64,000 nt of DNA from Limnohabitans sp. Rim8 (GCA_945897465.1 CAMDFK010000001.1:163993-227992); one strand, 5' to 3'. Positions 12,832 through 25,895 are shown, counted from the first letter of the stretch. Program-made: numbers and translations. Notes: generated by a model from the sequence alone, not told the origin.

Positions 12832-12850
12832 AGCCCCGGCTTGCGGGGCT
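12832..12850 (-). terminator. Terminator or attenuator between rpmA and obg
   Basis: AGCCCCG pairs with CGGGGCT around a 5-base loop. Read on the minus strand it is followed by TTTTCGC, a short U-run. It stands 27 bases after the rpmA stop and could stop part of the rplU-rpmA transcription before obg. Confidence 0.65.
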
Positions 12851-12876
12851 CCTCTTCGCCATGGACGTGAGCAGGC

Positions 12877-13137
12877 TTAAACAGCCGGGGTCACGTTCAC
12901 CATGTGCTTGCTGAGTTCACCTTTGGTCGAAAACGACACGTGGCCGTCAACCAAGGCAAACAAAGTGTGGTCTTTGCCGATGCCGACATTGTTGCCCGCA
13001 TGGAACTTGGTGCCACGTTGACGAACGATGATCGAGCCCGCGCTGATCAGTTCACCACCGAAAGCCTTGACGCCGAGCATTTTTGGCTTGGAATCACGAC
13101 CGTTGCGCGTAGAGCCGCCGCCTTTTTTCTGTGCCAT
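12877..13137 (-). CDS. rpmA: 50S ribosomal protein L27
   Basis: L27 reaches the peptidyl-transferase centre through its N-terminal tail. The product begins [16 protein letters not shown], the classical form without the cleavable extension seen in Firmicutes. [22 protein letters not shown] and the lysine-rich GKDHTLFA segment follow. Length is 86 residues, as expected. It lies 12 bases after rplU. Confidence 0.98.
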   Translation of the reverse strand: MAQKKGGGSTRNGRDSKPKMLGVKAFGGELISAGSIIVRQRGTKFHAGNNVGIGKDHTLFALVDGHVSFSTKGELSKHMVNVTPAV

Positions 13138-13149
13138 GACCTATTCTCC

Positions 13150-13461
13150 TCAGGCAGCAATTGCACCGATTTGCAGTTCGGTGAACTGCTGGCGGTGACC
13201 CTGACGTTTCTGATAGTGCTTGCGACGGCGCATCTTGAAGATATGCACTTTGTCGTGCTTGCCATGAGCCACCACGGTGGCTTTGACTGTGGCGCCGGAC
13301 ACCAGGGGCGTGCCGATCTGCAGGTCTGCGCCGTTGCCGACTGCGAGAACTTGATCAATCACGATTTCCTGGCCAACGTCCGCAGCAATCTGTTCTACTT
13401 TAATTTTTTCGCCAGCGACAACACGATACTGTTTGCCACCGGTTTTTATGACCGCGTACAT
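13150..13461 (-). CDS. rplU: 50S ribosomal protein L21
   Basis: Primary 23S rRNA-binding protein of the large subunit. The start giving [20 protein letters not shown] is the family N-terminus and gives 103 residues. The open frame runs on upstream but without family similarity. GAGG stands seven bases before the ATG. The C-terminal [20 protein letters not shown] block is the conserved rRNA-binding part. It leads the rplU-rpmA operon and has a recognisable promoter 54-83 bases upstream. Confidence 0.97.
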   Translation of the reverse strand: MYAVIKTGGKQYRVVAGEKIKVEQIAADVGQEIVIDQVLAVGNGADLQIGTPLVSGATVKATVVAHGKHDKVHIFKMRRRKHYQKRQGHRQQFTELQIGAIAA

Positions 13462-13514
13462 AAATGACCTCTTTGAATGGAAGTTTCCAAGGGCTGATCC
13501 CCAAGGAACCTGCG

Positions 13515-13544
13515 ATTCTAACATGGCAGTCCAGCAAGCTGCAA
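13515..13544 (-). promoter_or_regulatory. Probable sigma-70 promoter of rplU-rpmA
   Basis: On the minus strand TTGCAG and TAGAAT are 18 bases apart, and the -10 is preceded by TGT, giving an extended -10 (TGTTAGAAT). The position fits a leader of about 45 bases before rplU. Confidence 0.6.
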
Positions 13545-13676
13545 ATCTGACGCACGCTCTGGACACCCACCGGGAGGGCTCAGAAAAGGGCAGGTCCCTA
13601 TAATTGACAAATAGCTTTGCACACACATTGTTTCAATGAGCTCGGCTCGACCGAGCTCCTCAGCTGGATCCTCCAT

Positions 13677-14660
13677 TTGTCTGCCTCAGAAAACAGCTCC
13701 GCCGCCGTTCTTGAACTGGTGGCCCCGGACATGGCCCAGGTCGACCATGTGATTGCCCAGCGTCTCGATTCCGGCGTTCCCTTGGTGGCAGAGGTGGCCC
13801 GCTACATCATCTCGGCTGGCGGCAAGAGGCTGCGTCCAGTTTTGCTGTTGCTCACTTGCGGCGCCCTAGGGTACACGGGCAGCCAGCGATACAACTTGGC
13901 GGCCGTTGTCGAATTCATCCACACCGCCACCCTCTTGCACGACGATGTGGTCGACGAGTCCACCTTGAGGCGCGGCCGTCCTACGGCCAATGAGCGCTTT
14001 GGCAACCCAGCAAGCGTGCTGGTGGGTGACTTTTTGTATTCCCGGGCATTCCAGATGATGTTGAGCGCAGACAGCATGCGGGTGATGCAAATCCTCGCCG
14101 ACGCCACCAACGTGATTGCCGAGGGCGAAGTGCTGCAATTGATGAACATGCACGATGCCTCGTTGAACGAAGACGGCTATTTGCGCGTGATTCGCTCCAA
14201 AACCGCCAAGCTGTTTGAAGCCAGTGCCCGCCTCGGACCGATTTTGGCGGGCAGCGCCCCAGAGATCGAGACCGCTTGCGCCCATTACGGCCAAGCCTTG
14301 GGCACCGCGTTCCAGGTGATCGACGACGTGCTGGACTATGACGGCAACAGCATCGAGATGGGTAAAAACCTGGGTGATGACCTGCGCGAGGGCAAGGCCA
14401 CTTTGCCCTTGATTTTGGCCATGCAGCGTGGCACCCCTGAACAAAGCCGCACTGTGCGCGAAGCCATTGAAACCGGCAATGTGGACCGCCTGAGCGACAT
14501 CGTGGCCATCGTGCGTGACACGGGGGCCTTGGCTGCCACCCGCAGCGCTGCAGCGGCCGAAGCGCAACGCGCCATTGACGCCACCATGCAACTGCCCGAC
14601 AACGCTTACCGAACGGCCATGGTGGCGCTAGCTTCACAACTGCTGGACAGGCGCACCTGA
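13677..14660 (+). CDS. ispB: Octaprenyl (polyprenyl) diphosphate synthase
   Basis: Trans-prenyltransferase that makes the side chain of ubiquinone. Both aspartate-rich motifs are present: LLHDDVVDE (first, DDxxD) and QVIDDVLDYDG (second). GGKRLRPVLLLL and the QLMNMHD segment are also typical. The N-terminus is uncertain. The TTG chosen gives MSASENSSAAVLELVAPDM, which lines up with E. coli IspB at 327 residues; a TTG 60 bases upstream or the ATG giving MAQVDHVI are alternatives. TATAAT lies about 75 bases upstream. It diverges from rplU, as in E. coli. Confidence 0.92.
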   Translation: MSASENSSAAVLELVAPDMAQVDHVIAQRLDSGVPLVAEVARYIISAGGKRLRPVLLLLTCGALGYTGSQRYNLAAVVEFIHTATLLHDDVVDESTLRRGRPTANERFGNPASVLVGDFLYSRAFQMMLSADSMRVMQILADATNVIAEGEVLQLMNMHDASLNEDGYLRVIRSKTAKLFEASARLGPILAGSAPEIETACAHYGQALGTAFQVIDDVLDYDGNSIEMGKNLGDDLREGKATLPLILAMQRGTPEQSRTVREAIETGNVDRLSDIVAIVRDTGALAATRSAAAAEAQRAIDATMQLPDNAYRTAMVALASQLLDRRT

Positions 14661-14838
14661 GTCGGTCCAAGTTGGCTCCCTTGCGGCTGCCCTTGCTTGC
14701 AAGTGCCATCAGCCGCCTGATTCGCAGGGTCAATTTCAGACCTGCCCTCCTACCTGCTACTTTGCAGCGGGCATGATTTACAAATCCTGGCCGAAACGTC
14801 ATGATGTGAACACCTAATAGCTCAAAATAGGGGTTGGC

Positions 14839-16052
<1,214 letters not shown>

Positions 16053-16056
<4 letters not shown>

Positions 16057-17264
16057 GCGCCCAGCCTGACCGAGCCACTGCCCAGTTTCGCTGGCACGGC
16101 CTTGACCAGCAAGGCCATCGCCAAACCGGGCAAATTCAGGCCCTGAACGCCGATCTGGCACGGGTGCAACTGCGCAGACAGGGGCTGCAACAGGTGCAGG
16201 TTCAGCGCCTGTGGTGGTCGCCGCCAGACACCGTCAAAGCCAAGGACCTGGCTGTCATGACGCGTCAGTGGTCGGCCATGCTTCGCGCAGGCGTACCGGT
16301 CGTACAGGCCTTGGGCATGCTGTGCCGCAGCATGAGCGCCAAAGGCCTGGTGGCCGTGATGCAACAGGTGCGCAGCGATGTGGAATCCGGTGTGGCCTTG
16401 CACGTCGCCTTGGCCAAACACCCCAAACTTTTCAGCGGCCTGTATGTGCACATGGTGCAAGCGGGCGAGGCCGCAGGCATTCTCGACACGATGATGGAAC
16501 GCCTGTCCTTGACGCTGGAAAAGAACGAGGCCATGCGCTCCAAAATTCGTTCGGCCTTGATGTACCCCATCGCCGTGATGGTGGTGGCCTTGGGCATTTT
16601 GGTGCTGATCCTGGTGCTGGTGGTGCCGGTTTTTCAAGACGTATTCCAGTCATTTGGGGCCGAATTGCCTTTGGCCACTCAAATGGTGGTGGGCCTGAGC
16701 GACGCGCTGGTACGTGCTTGGCCTGCGGCCCTGCCCTTGGGCTTTTTGCTGATGTGGGCCAAGCATCCCAACCACCCGGCAGCCAACCGTCTGCGGCAAT
16801 GGCTGGCCCGGTGGTGGCTGCGCTGGCCGGTGCTCGGACCGCTTTTGACCACGGCGGTGGTCGCACGTTGGGCCCAAACCCTGTCGGCCTTGCTGGCCGC
16901 TGGCGTGCCCTTGCCAGAGGCCTTGGGGCCCACCGCCCAAGCGTGCGATCATCCTGTCTTTGAACGCACCACCTTGCAATTGAAAAGGCAGGTGGAGCAA
17001 GGCCACAGTTTGAGTGACTGCCTGACCCAAAGCGGGCGTTTCCCTGCGATGATGGTGCAATTGTGCGCCACAGGCGAGGAAACCGGGGCGCTGGACAGCC
17101 TGCTCGGCCGTGCAGGCAGCTTGATGGAAAGCGCACTGGACGACCAGGTCAATGGCCTGAGCAGTTTGCTGGAGCCGCTGATCATCGTGGTGCTCGGCGG
17201 CTTCATTGGGGCCATTTTGGTGGCCATGTATTTACCGATTTTCAGTTTGGGGCAAGTTTTCTGA
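16053..17264 (+). CDS. pilC: Type IV pilus inner-membrane platform protein PilC
   Basis: Inner-membrane platform on which the pilus ATPase acts. Two GspF-type helical domains are present (VMTRQWSAMLRAGVPVVQALGML and ARWAQTLSALLAAGVPLPEALG). Three membrane helices are seen: IAVMVVALGILVLILVLVV, the AWPAALPLGFLLMW region and the C-terminal IIVVLGGFIGAILVAMYLPIF. The N-terminal PilC signature FRWHGLDQQGHRQTGQI is intact. Its 403 residues match the family. The ATG overlaps the pilB stop (ATGA), and pilD starts one base after its own stop. Confidence 0.94.
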
Positions 17265-17265
17265 C

Positions 17266-18099
17266 ATGAACGACAGCGTGATGGCACTCGCCCTAGCGGC
17301 TTTGCTGGGCCTGATGATCGGCAGTTTTCTGAACGTGGTGATCCACCGCCTGCCGCTCATGTTGCAAGCGCAGTGGGACGCCACGCTGGATGATGCACCG
17401 CTGGGCGATGCACTGCCCAGTGTGCCGCCCTTCAATCTGGCGGTGCCCCGCTCGCACTGCCCCCACTGCCAACACGTCTTGGCTTGGCACGAAAACATTC
17501 CGCTGCTGAGCTTTCTTCGACTGCGTGGACGATGCGCCCATTGCCAAGCCCCGATTGGCTGGCGCTATCCGGCCATTGAGCTCGCCACAGCGGGGCTGTT
17601 CATGTGGGCGGCAGCCCAATACGGTTTGGGTTTTCAGGCCCTCGCTTGGGCCGGTTTTGCATCGGCCTTGGTCGCGCTGGCCGCCATCGATGCCGACACG
17701 CGCTTGCTGCCCGATGCCATCACCCAACCCTTGGTGTGGGCAGGTTTGCTGGCCGCCAGTCTGGGGTTGACGGGCATCGACCTCAACAACGCGCTTTGGG
17801 GTGCCGCTGCAGGCTATCTGTTTTTATGGGCGGTTTACTGGTTGTTCAAAGCCTTGACCGGCAAAGAAGGCATGGGTCAGGGCGACTTCAAACTGCTGGC
17901 CGCTTTGGCGGCCTGGCTGGGCTGGCCTGCCCTGCTGTCCCTGGTGCTGATCTCCACCTTTTCCGGCGCGATCGGTGGGATCTGGCTCAAACTGCGGGGT
18001 CAATTGCCCGACAATGGTGAGATGGCCTTCGGGCCCTTTTTGGTGTTGGCCGGTTTGTGGGTCATGGCCTTTGGCCCCTTGCCCTGGTTTTTGATCTGA
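17266..18099 (+). CDS. pilD: Type IV prepilin peptidase/N-methyltransferase
   Basis: Bifunctional membrane enzyme that cleaves prepilin leaders and methylates the new N-terminus. The cytoplasmic zinc-type loop with four cysteines is complete (CPHCQHVLAWHE ... CAHCQAP). The two aspartates of the aspartyl-protease site are in AAIDADTRLLPD and in the GxGDxK motif MGQGDFKLLAALAAWLG. About eight helices are visible in 277 residues. It completes the pilB-pilC-pilD set, then coaE, zapD and yacG, the standard Burkholderiales and Pseudomonas order. Confidence 0.95.
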   Translation: MNDSVMALALAALLGLMIGSFLNVVIHRLPLMLQAQWDATLDDAPLGDALPSVPPFNLAVPRSHCPHCQHVLAWHENIPLLSFLRLRGRCAHCQAPIGWRYPAIELATAGLFMWAAAQYGLGFQALAWAGFASALVALAAIDADTRLLPDAITQPLVWAGLLAASLGLTGIDLNNALWGAAAGYLFLWAVYWLFKALTGKEGMGQGDFKLLAALAAWLGWPALLSLVLISTFSGAIGGIWLKLRGQLPDNGEMAFGPFLVLAGLWVMAFGPLPWFLI

Positions 18100-18105
18100 G
18101 TGCCC

Positions 18106-18720
18106 ATGACACAACGCACCTGGCGCATTGGCCTGACCGGCGGCATCGGCAGCGGCAAAAGCACCGTAGCGGGGTTTTTGGCGCAGCGCGGAGCCGCCAT
18201 CATCGACGCCGATGCCATTTCGCGCAGCCTCACCGCCCCGGGCGGGCGGGCCATGGAGTCCATTGCCCGCACCTTTGGTGCCGCGATGATCGGCCCGGAC
18301 GGCGCCATGAACCGCCAAGCCATGCGAGAGCGTATTTTCCGTGACCCGCAAGCCAAACGCCAACTCGAACACATCGTCCACCCCTTGGTCAGTCAAATCA
18401 CGGCAGAACAGGCGCAAGCGGCCGTGCAAGCGGGCCGCAGAGTGCTGGTGTTCGATGTGCCCTTGCTGGTGGAGTCGGGGCAGCGGTGGCGCCAACAAGT
18501 CGACCGGGTGATCGTGGTCGACTGCGATATTCCGACCCAACAACAAAGGGTCATGTCCCGCAGTGGCCTGGCCACCGACGAAATTGAACGCATCATCCAG
18601 CTGCAAGCTTCCCGTGCCCAGCGCTTGGCTTGTGCAGATGTTGTTCTTGTCAATCAGGGTGTCAGTTTTGATGAATTAGAGGCGCAAGTGCTTCAAGTGG
18701 CCTCTGACTTCGGGCTATGA
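18106..18720 (+). CDS. coaE: Dephospho-CoA kinase
   Basis: Last step of coenzyme A synthesis: phosphorylation of the 3'-hydroxyl of dephospho-CoA. P-loop in IGLTGGIGSGKSTVAGFLA, then the CoaE motif IIDADAISRSLTAPGG and the lid region with QQQRVMSRSG. The ATG is chosen; a GTG two codons upstream is an equal alternative. The product is 204 residues. It sits seven bases after pilD in the conserved pil-coaE-zapD-yacG cluster. Confidence 0.95.
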   Translation: MTQRTWRIGLTGGIGSGKSTVAGFLAQRGAAIIDADAISRSLTAPGGRAMESIARTFGAAMIGPDGAMNRQAMRERIFRDPQAKRQLEHIVHPLVSQITAEQAQAAVQAGRRVLVFDVPLLVESGQRWRQQVDRVIVVDCDIPTQQQRVMSRSGLATDEIERIIQLQASRAQRLACADVVLVNQGVSFDELEAQVLQVASDFGL

Positions 18721-18741
18721 TCGGGGCACTGGAAAAGCCGC

Positions 18742-19497
18742 GTGATACTGTACGAATACCCATTTAACGAACGCATTCGCACCTATTTGCGGCTGCAACA
18801 ACTGTTTTCTCGCCTGGGTCAACTGATCGGGCGCGAGCAGGCCTTGGACCACCATTTCGCCCTGACCACCCTCTTTGAAATCATGGAGGTGGGGGCTCGC
18901 TCCGAACTCAAGTCTGAAGTGCTCAAGGACTTGGAGCGCCAAAAGCAAATCTACAGTGCTTACCGTGGCAACCCGGCCATTTCGGAAAAAGCGCTGGATG
19001 GCCTCATTGCGCAACTCGACCATCATTTTGAAGCCCTCAATCAGGTGCCTGGAAAAATGGGCCAAAGCCTTTCGGAGAACGACTTCCTGACAGCACTCAA
19101 GAGCCGCGTGGTCATTCCTGGTGGCACCTGTGAATTTGACTTGCCCGCCTACCACGCTTGGCAACACCATGATTCAGCCGTTCGAGCCCGTGATTTGGCC
19201 CAATGGTCACAGCCCTTGGCACCTTGGGCACAAGCCATTGGGCAGTTGCTGCAAATACTGCGCGAATCAGGCTCCAGCCAGAAGGTCATGGCCGCAGCAG
19301 GTCAGCTTCAGCAAAACTTGCCCCAAGGGCGCACTTTTCAGTTGCTTCGCCTCAAAATCGACCCGGCTTTGGGCATCACCCCCGAGATCAGCTGCAATCG
19401 TTTGCTGGTGGTGGTCCGCATGATGCGCCAGCACAGCGACGGCAAATTGGTGGCCACCACCGAAGATGTGCCGTTTGAGATGACTTTGTGCGCATGA
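18742..19497 (+). CDS. zapD: Cell division protein ZapD
   Basis: Binds FtsZ and bundles its filaments at the division site (DUF1342 family). The conserved start YEYPFNERIRTYLRLQQLFSR and the LEIMEVGARSELKSEVLKDLERQ-like block are both present in 251 residues, the usual length. The start is GTG, 21 bases after coaE. Its stop overlaps the yacG start by four bases. The coaE-zapD-yacG order is that of E. coli and most gamma/betaproteobacteria. Confidence 0.94.
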   Translation: MILYEYPFNERIRTYLRLQQLFSRLGQLIGREQALDHHFALTTLFEIMEVGARSELKSEVLKDLERQKQIYSAYRGNPAISEKALDGLIAQLDHHFEALNQVPGKMGQSLSENDFLTALKSRVVIPGGTCEFDLPAYHAWQHHDSAVRARDLAQWSQPLAPWAQAIGQLLQILRESGSSQKVMAAAGQLQQNLPQGRTFQLLRLKIDPALGITPEISCNRLLVVVRMMRQHSDGKLVATTEDVPFEMTLCA

Positions 19498-19712
19498 GCG
19501 ACTCGAACCAGCCCCAACCTGGTTTTGCGCCCCGCCAAGTGCGTTGCCCGGCCTGCGCGGGCACCAGCCTTTATAGCCCTAAAAATCCCTACCGACCGTT
19601 TTGCAGCGCCCGCTGCAAGGGTGTGGACTTGGGGGCCTGGGCCAGCGAAGAGTTCAAACTGCCCGACGACACCCCACCCGACGAGCCTTTTGGCGATCCA
19701 CGCTTGCAGTGA
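19494..19712 (+). CDS. yacG: DNA gyrase inhibitor YacG, zinc-binding
   Basis: A 72-residue zinc protein; the E. coli homologue binds GyrB and blocks DNA binding by gyrase. The zinc ligands are CPAC and CSARC, with YRPFCSARCKGVDLGAWASEEF as the family core. The acidic, disordered tail (PDDTPPDEPFGD) is also typical. The ATG overlaps the zapD stop (ATGA) and fits better than one two codons upstream. Confidence 0.93.
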   Translation: MSDSNQPQPGFAPRQVRCPACAGTSLYSPKNPYRPFCSARCKGVDLGAWASEEFKLPDDTPPDEPFGDPRLQ

Positions 19713-19734
19713 GAAGCCCTGAACCCTTGGGGTT

Positions 19735-20214
19735 TCAAGCGTGTGTGGCGTCCGTGAACTGACGCTCTTGGGCCAGCCAAGCCAGCACGGGAATGGTGCC
19801 GGGCAGCACCGGCGTCACGGCCACTGGCAGTGACTGCCAAGCGTGTGATTGCGCCTCGCGCATTTGCAACTCGCCCTGCCAGTCCCACACTTTGCAGAAA
19901 TGCAGCCGCACCAAGGCATGCGGGTAATCGACCATCTGGGTTTTCCAGAGCTGTACAGCACCGAGGGTGATGCCCAGCTCTTCTTGCAATTCGCGGCGCA
20001 GCGCTTGCTCAACCGACTCACCTGCCTCGAGTTTGCCGCCCGGGAATTCCCAGTAGCCTGCATAGACCTTGCCTTCGGGGCGCGAGGTCAGCAAAAACTC
20101 TTCACCTTGCAGCAACACGCCCACCGCCACATCGACCACGGCACGCTCGGCCTGGCCTGCGCTCAGGTCTTCGCGCTCGCGTTCGCCGTCGGCGACCAAC
20201 AGGCCTGCGCTCAT
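19735..20214 (-). CDS. Nudix hydrolase, MutT-like
   Basis: Nudix box in GYWEFPGGKLEAGESVEQALRRELQEELGI (GG-x5-E-x7-REL-x-EE-x-G). With AVGVLLQGEEFLLTSRPEGKVYAG this points to the MutT subgroup that clears oxidised nucleotides such as 8-oxo-dGTP. The start giving [13 protein letters not shown] is used because its ATG overlaps the stop of the upstream ATPase gene by four bases; it yields 159 residues. In some relatives a thiamine-phosphate-synthase-like domain is fused behind MutT, but it is absent here. The substrate is not provable from sequence. Confidence 0.85.
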   Translation of the reverse strand: MSAGLLVADGEREREDLSAGQAERAVVDVAVGVLLQGEEFLLTSRPEGKVYAGYWEFPGGKLEAGESVEQALRRELQEELGITLGAVQLWKTQMVDYPHALVRLHFCKVWDWQGELQMREAQSHAWQSLPVAVTPVLPGTIPVLAWLAQERQFTDATHA

Positions 20215-21101
20215 GCGGGATCGGCTTGGCGGCCCACCATGTCCCGTGCAAACTGGTAGGCCACACGGCCGCTGCGCGAGCCGCGCTCCAAGGCCCAGAG
20301 CAACGCGTCGGGGCGGGCAGCGTCGATTTGGGCGGGCGTGGCGCCCAAAGCGCTGAGCCACTGGCCGGCAATGGTCAGGTACTCGTCTTGCGAGAAGGGG
20401 TAAAAACTGATCCACAGACCAAAGCGCTCGGACAGGGAAATTTTCTCTTCCACGCCTTCACCCGGGTGCACCTCGCCGTCGTCGGTGTGTTTGTAAGTGA
20501 GGTTCTCGCTCATGTACTCGGGCAGCAGATGGCGGCGGTTGCTGGTGGCGTAAACCAGCACATTGGGGGTCGAAGCCGCCACCGTGCCATCCAGAATCGA
20601 TTTGAGCGCTTTGTAGCCCGGCTCGCCGTCTTCAAAGCTCAGGTCGTCGCAATAGACCACAAACTTTTCAGCGCGTCCCGCCACCACTTCGATGATGTCG
20701 GGCAAGTCGGTCAGGTCTTGTTTGTCAACTTCAATCAAGCGCAGGCCTTGGGGCGCATAGGTGTTCAGGCAGGCCTTGATGAGTGAGGACTTGCCGGTGC
20801 CGCGTGCGCCTGTGAGCAGCACGTTGTTGGCCGGACGGCCGTGCACAAACTGCTCGGTGTTGCGCTGCAACTTTTCCTTTTGGTCGTCGATTTCCTTAAG
20901 GTCATCGAGCGTCATGGCCGCCACATGGCGCACCGGCTCGAGCACGCCATGGCCGGACGAGCGCTTGCGGTAGCGCCAGGCAATGGCCTGCGTCCAGTCG
21001 GGCGCAGACAGGGGCTGGGGCAAGACCGACTCGATGCGGTCCACCAGCTGGCTGACTTTGGCCAGCAGTTCGTCCAAGGCAGAAGATGCGGGGAGGTTCA
21101 T
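20211..21101 (-). CDS. DUF815-family AAA ATPase
   Basis: A 296-residue cytosolic ATPase with Walker A in [19 protein letters not shown] and a Walker-B-like acidic segment ([15 protein letters not shown]). The conserved block [22 protein letters not shown] also fits the DUF815 family of predicted AAA+ proteins. Its function is unknown. The late [22 protein letters not shown] block is a family hallmark. It overlaps both argJ (upstream) and the Nudix gene (downstream) by four bases, so the three are translated as a chain. Confidence 0.88.
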   Translation of the reverse strand: MNLPASSALDELLAKVSQLVDRIESVLPQPLSAPDWTQAIAWRYRKRSSGHGVLEPVRHVAAMTLDDLKEIDDQKEKLQRNTEQFVHGRPANNVLLTGARGTGKSSLIKACLNTYAPQGLRLIEVDKQDLTDLPDIIEVVAGRAEKFVVYCDDLSFEDGEPGYKALKSILDGTVAASTPNVLVYATSNRRHLLPEYMSENLTYKHTDDGEVHPGEGVEEKISLSERFGLWISFYPFSQDEYLTIAGQWLSALGATPAQIDAARPDALLWALERGSRSGRVAYQFARDMVGRQADPA

Positions 21102-22327
21102 GAACGGTAATCCGCGTTGATGGTGACGTAATCGTGGCTCAGGTCGCAGGTCCACACGGTGTCGCTGGCGGTGCCCCGGCCCAGACCCACGCGCACGGTG
21201 ATTTCGCTGCCCTTCATGACACGCTGACCGTCTTCCTCGCGGTATTCGGCGCGACGACCGCCTTGTGAGACCACATGCACATCGTCCAGGTGCAACTCGA
21301 TCAGGCCCTGGTCCAGGTCGTCGATCCCGGCGTAACCCACGGCCGCCAAAATGCGGCCCAGGTTCGGGTCACTGGCAAAAAAAGCGGTTTTGACCAAGGG
21401 CGAGTGCGCGATCGCATAAGCCACCTGGCGGCACTCTTCGCCTGTGCGACCGCCTTCGACCTGCACCGTGATGAACTTGGTGGCTCCCTCGCCGTCGCGC
21501 ACGATGGCGTGCGCCAACTGGCGGGCCACTTGCATCAAGCCCTTGAACAGGTCCTGGCCCTCGGCACTGTCCAGCGAAGTGATGGGCGCATGACCGGCCT
21601 TGTTCGTGGCGATCAGCATGAAAGAATCGTTGGTCGAAGTGTCGCCATCGATGGTAATGCGGTTGAACGAACCTTCGGCCAGTTGTTTGGCCAGTGCAGG
21701 CAACAAGGCTGGATCGATGCACGCGTCGGTGGCCACAAAGCCGAGCATGGTGGCCATATTGGGGCGGATCATGCCCGCGCCCTTGCTGATGCCGGTGATG
21801 CTCACGGCACGGCCACCCACTTGCACCTGCACGCTGGCCGCTTTGGGCACGGTGTCGGTGGTCATGATGCCTTCGGCAGCCGTGGCCCAATGGGCAGCTT
21901 GCGCGTTGGCCAAAGCAGCTGGCAGGCCCGCCACGATGCGATCCACAGGCAGCGGCTCCATGATCACGCCGGTCGAAAACGGCAGCACTTGCGCCGGCGT
22001 GCAATGCAGTAAACCGGCCAAGGCCTCGCACGTCTGACGGGCATGGGCCAAGCCCGGTGCCCCCGTGCCCGCGTTGGCGTTGCCCGTGTTGATGACCAAA
22101 GCCCGCACAGAACTGCCCGCGGCCAGGTGCTCACGGCAGACCTGCACAGGGGCGGCGCAAAAGCGGTTGCGGGTGAACACACCGGCCACGCTGGCACCCT
22201 CGTCCAACAAAAACACCGTGAGGTCTTTGCGGTTGGCTTTGCGCACACCCGCTTCGGCAATGCCGATGCGAACACCCGCAATGGGCTGAAGTTGGGCGGC
22301 GTCCAGTGGGGGCAGATTCACAGGCAT
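21098..22327 (-). CDS. argJ: Bifunctional glutamate N-acetyltransferase / amino-acid acetyltransferase ArgJ
   Basis: Transfers acetyl groups between N-acetylornithine and glutamate in cyclic arginine synthesis. The self-cleavage site is visible in [21 protein letters not shown], where the Thr of ATML becomes the nucleophile of the beta chain. The N-terminal [19 protein letters not shown] is conserved. Of two neighbouring ATGs, the second (MPVNLPPLD) has AAGGA at good spacing and is chosen; this gives 409 residues. A terminator separates it from secA upstream. Confidence 0.94.
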   Translation of the reverse strand: MPVNLPPLDAAQLQPIAGVRIGIAEAGVRKANRKDLTVFLLDEGASVAGVFTRNRFCAAPVQVCREHLAAGSSVRALVINTGNANAGTGAPGLAHARQTCEALAGLLHCTPAQVLPFSTGVIMEPLPVDRIVAGLPAALANAQAAHWATAAEGIMTTDTVPKAASVQVQVGGRAVSITGISKGAGMIRPNMATMLGFVATDACIDPALLPALAKQLAEGSFNRITIDGDTSTNDSFMLIATNKAGHAPITSLDSAEGQDLFKGLMQVARQLAHAIVRDGEGATKFITVQVEGGRTGEECRQVAYAIAHSPLVKTAFFASDPNLGRILAAVGYAGIDDLDQGLIELHLDDVHVVSQGGRRAEYREEDGQRVMKGSEITVRVGLGRGTASDTVWTCDLSHDYVTINADYRS

Positions 22328-22370
22328 AAACATCCTTCAGAGAAATCAATCGATATTCAAACGGCACAAG

Positions 22371-22398
22371 GACAAAACGGGCCGAAGCCCGTTTTGTC
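22371..22398 (-). terminator. Terminator of secA
   Basis: A perfect 12-base stem (GACAAAACGGGC with GCCCGTTTTGTC) closes a 4-base loop, which on the minus strand reads UUCG. It lies 12 bases after the secA stop, and the 3' arm carries GUUUUGUC. Confidence 0.85.
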
Positions 22399-22410
22399 CA
22401 TTCGTCGCAC

Positions 22411-25158
<2,748 letters not shown>

Positions 25159-25397
25159 GTCAATTAGATCCACCTTCAGCACCGGGGCTGAAAAAGAGAC
25201 CGTCTGTCCTGTCTGGTTAAAAGTTTCATGAGGTTCAGGCCCGCAAGTCACACGGCCCCACCCACCCGACAGGCCGCCCAAGGACAACCTGCATGATCAA
25301 AGGATTTTAGCCGCTTGACCGGCCCATTTTGAAAGCCTCGTCAAGGCCTTCCCTAGAGCATTCACGCTTACCAGATAATGGCGTTCGAAGACACACC

Positions 25398-25700
25398 ATG
25401 CAAAGACGCCACCAAGCCATTCCGCTTCAACAAGCCGCCCAGGAGTCACCCACCTTCTCGCTCTTGATGGGACGGGTTCGTGAGTCGTCCGAGCGACTGC
25501 AAGCCATTGTCAGCTTGCTGCCTGCCCCCTTGCGGGCGGGCATCCAGCCTGGCCCCATCGAAGACGGCGTTTGGTGTTTGCTGGTGAACTCCAACGCCGT
25601 GGCCGCCAAACTCAGGCAATTGTTGCCCAACCTGCTAGCCCACCTCAACGCCAAAGGTCTGGGCGTGGCCTCAATCCGCATCAAGGTGCAAAACCGCTGA
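25398..25700 (+). CDS. DUF721/DciA-family protein, predicted DnaB helicase operator
   Basis: A 100-residue product with the DUF721 pattern: a weak N-terminus, LLMGRVRESSERLQAIVSLLPAPLRAGIQPGPIEDGVWCLLVNSNAVAAKLRQLLPNLLAHL. Family members called DciA load or operate the replicative helicase in bacteria without DnaC. The position divergent to secA supports the family call, since DUF721 genes lie beside secA/lpxC in many beta- and gammaproteobacteria. The start giving MQRRHQAIPLQQA is preferred to one 23 codons upstream. Identification is from motif pattern and context. Confidence 0.75.
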   Translation: MQRRHQAIPLQQAAQESPTFSLLMGRVRESSERLQAIVSLLPAPLRAGIQPGPIEDGVWCLLVNSNAVAAKLRQLLPNLLAHLNAKGLGVASIRIKVQNR

Positions 25701-25762
25701 GACTGGCGCTATTTTTTGCAGCGAAAAAAAACCCTGACTTTTGAGAGCCAAGGCTGATCATT

Positions 25763-25838
25763 TGGTGCCGCTTGTCGGATTCGAACTGACGACCTACCGC
25801 TTACAAGGCGGGTGCTCTACCAACTGAGCTAAAGCGGC
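25763..25838 (-). tRNA. tRNA-Thr (anticodon TGT)
   Basis: A 76-base cloverleaf with encoded CCA. The acceptor stem GCCGCTT pairs perfectly with AAGCGGC, the D arm is GCTCAGTTGGTAGAGC, the anticodon loop is CTTGTAA (anticodon UGU, threonine ACA codons), and the T loop is TTCGAAT. Two stem pairs are mismatched: C27 with U43 in the anticodon stem and A52 with C62 in the T stem. It stands alone between the DUF721 gene and sspB. Confidence 0.93.
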
Positions 25839-25860
25839 ACGGGTTGAATTTTAACGTGCT

Positions 25861-25895
25861 CAGGGGCTGACTGAGGGCAGGCCCTGAATTTTTTA
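25861..25895 (+). terminator. Possible terminator hairpin between tRNA-Thr and sspB
   Basis: CAGGG-G-CTG pairs with CAG-G-CCCTG around an 8-base loop, then AATTTTTTATTT on the plus strand. It could stop plus-strand transcripts coming from the DUF721 gene. Its last bases overlap the sspB stop codon, which lies on the other strand. Confidence 0.5.

Noticed and set aside
14661-14838. A lost N-terminal part of PilB upstream, separated by a frameshift
   Set aside because: Only 178 bases are available after ispB, with in-frame stops and no PilB N-domain-like sequence; the ATG has its own ribosome-binding site.
25701-25735. A terminator after the DUF721 gene (TTTTTT and AAAAAA runs around GCAGCG)
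   Set aside because: The symmetry is only between A and T runs, without a GC stem; it is not a convincing intrinsic terminator.
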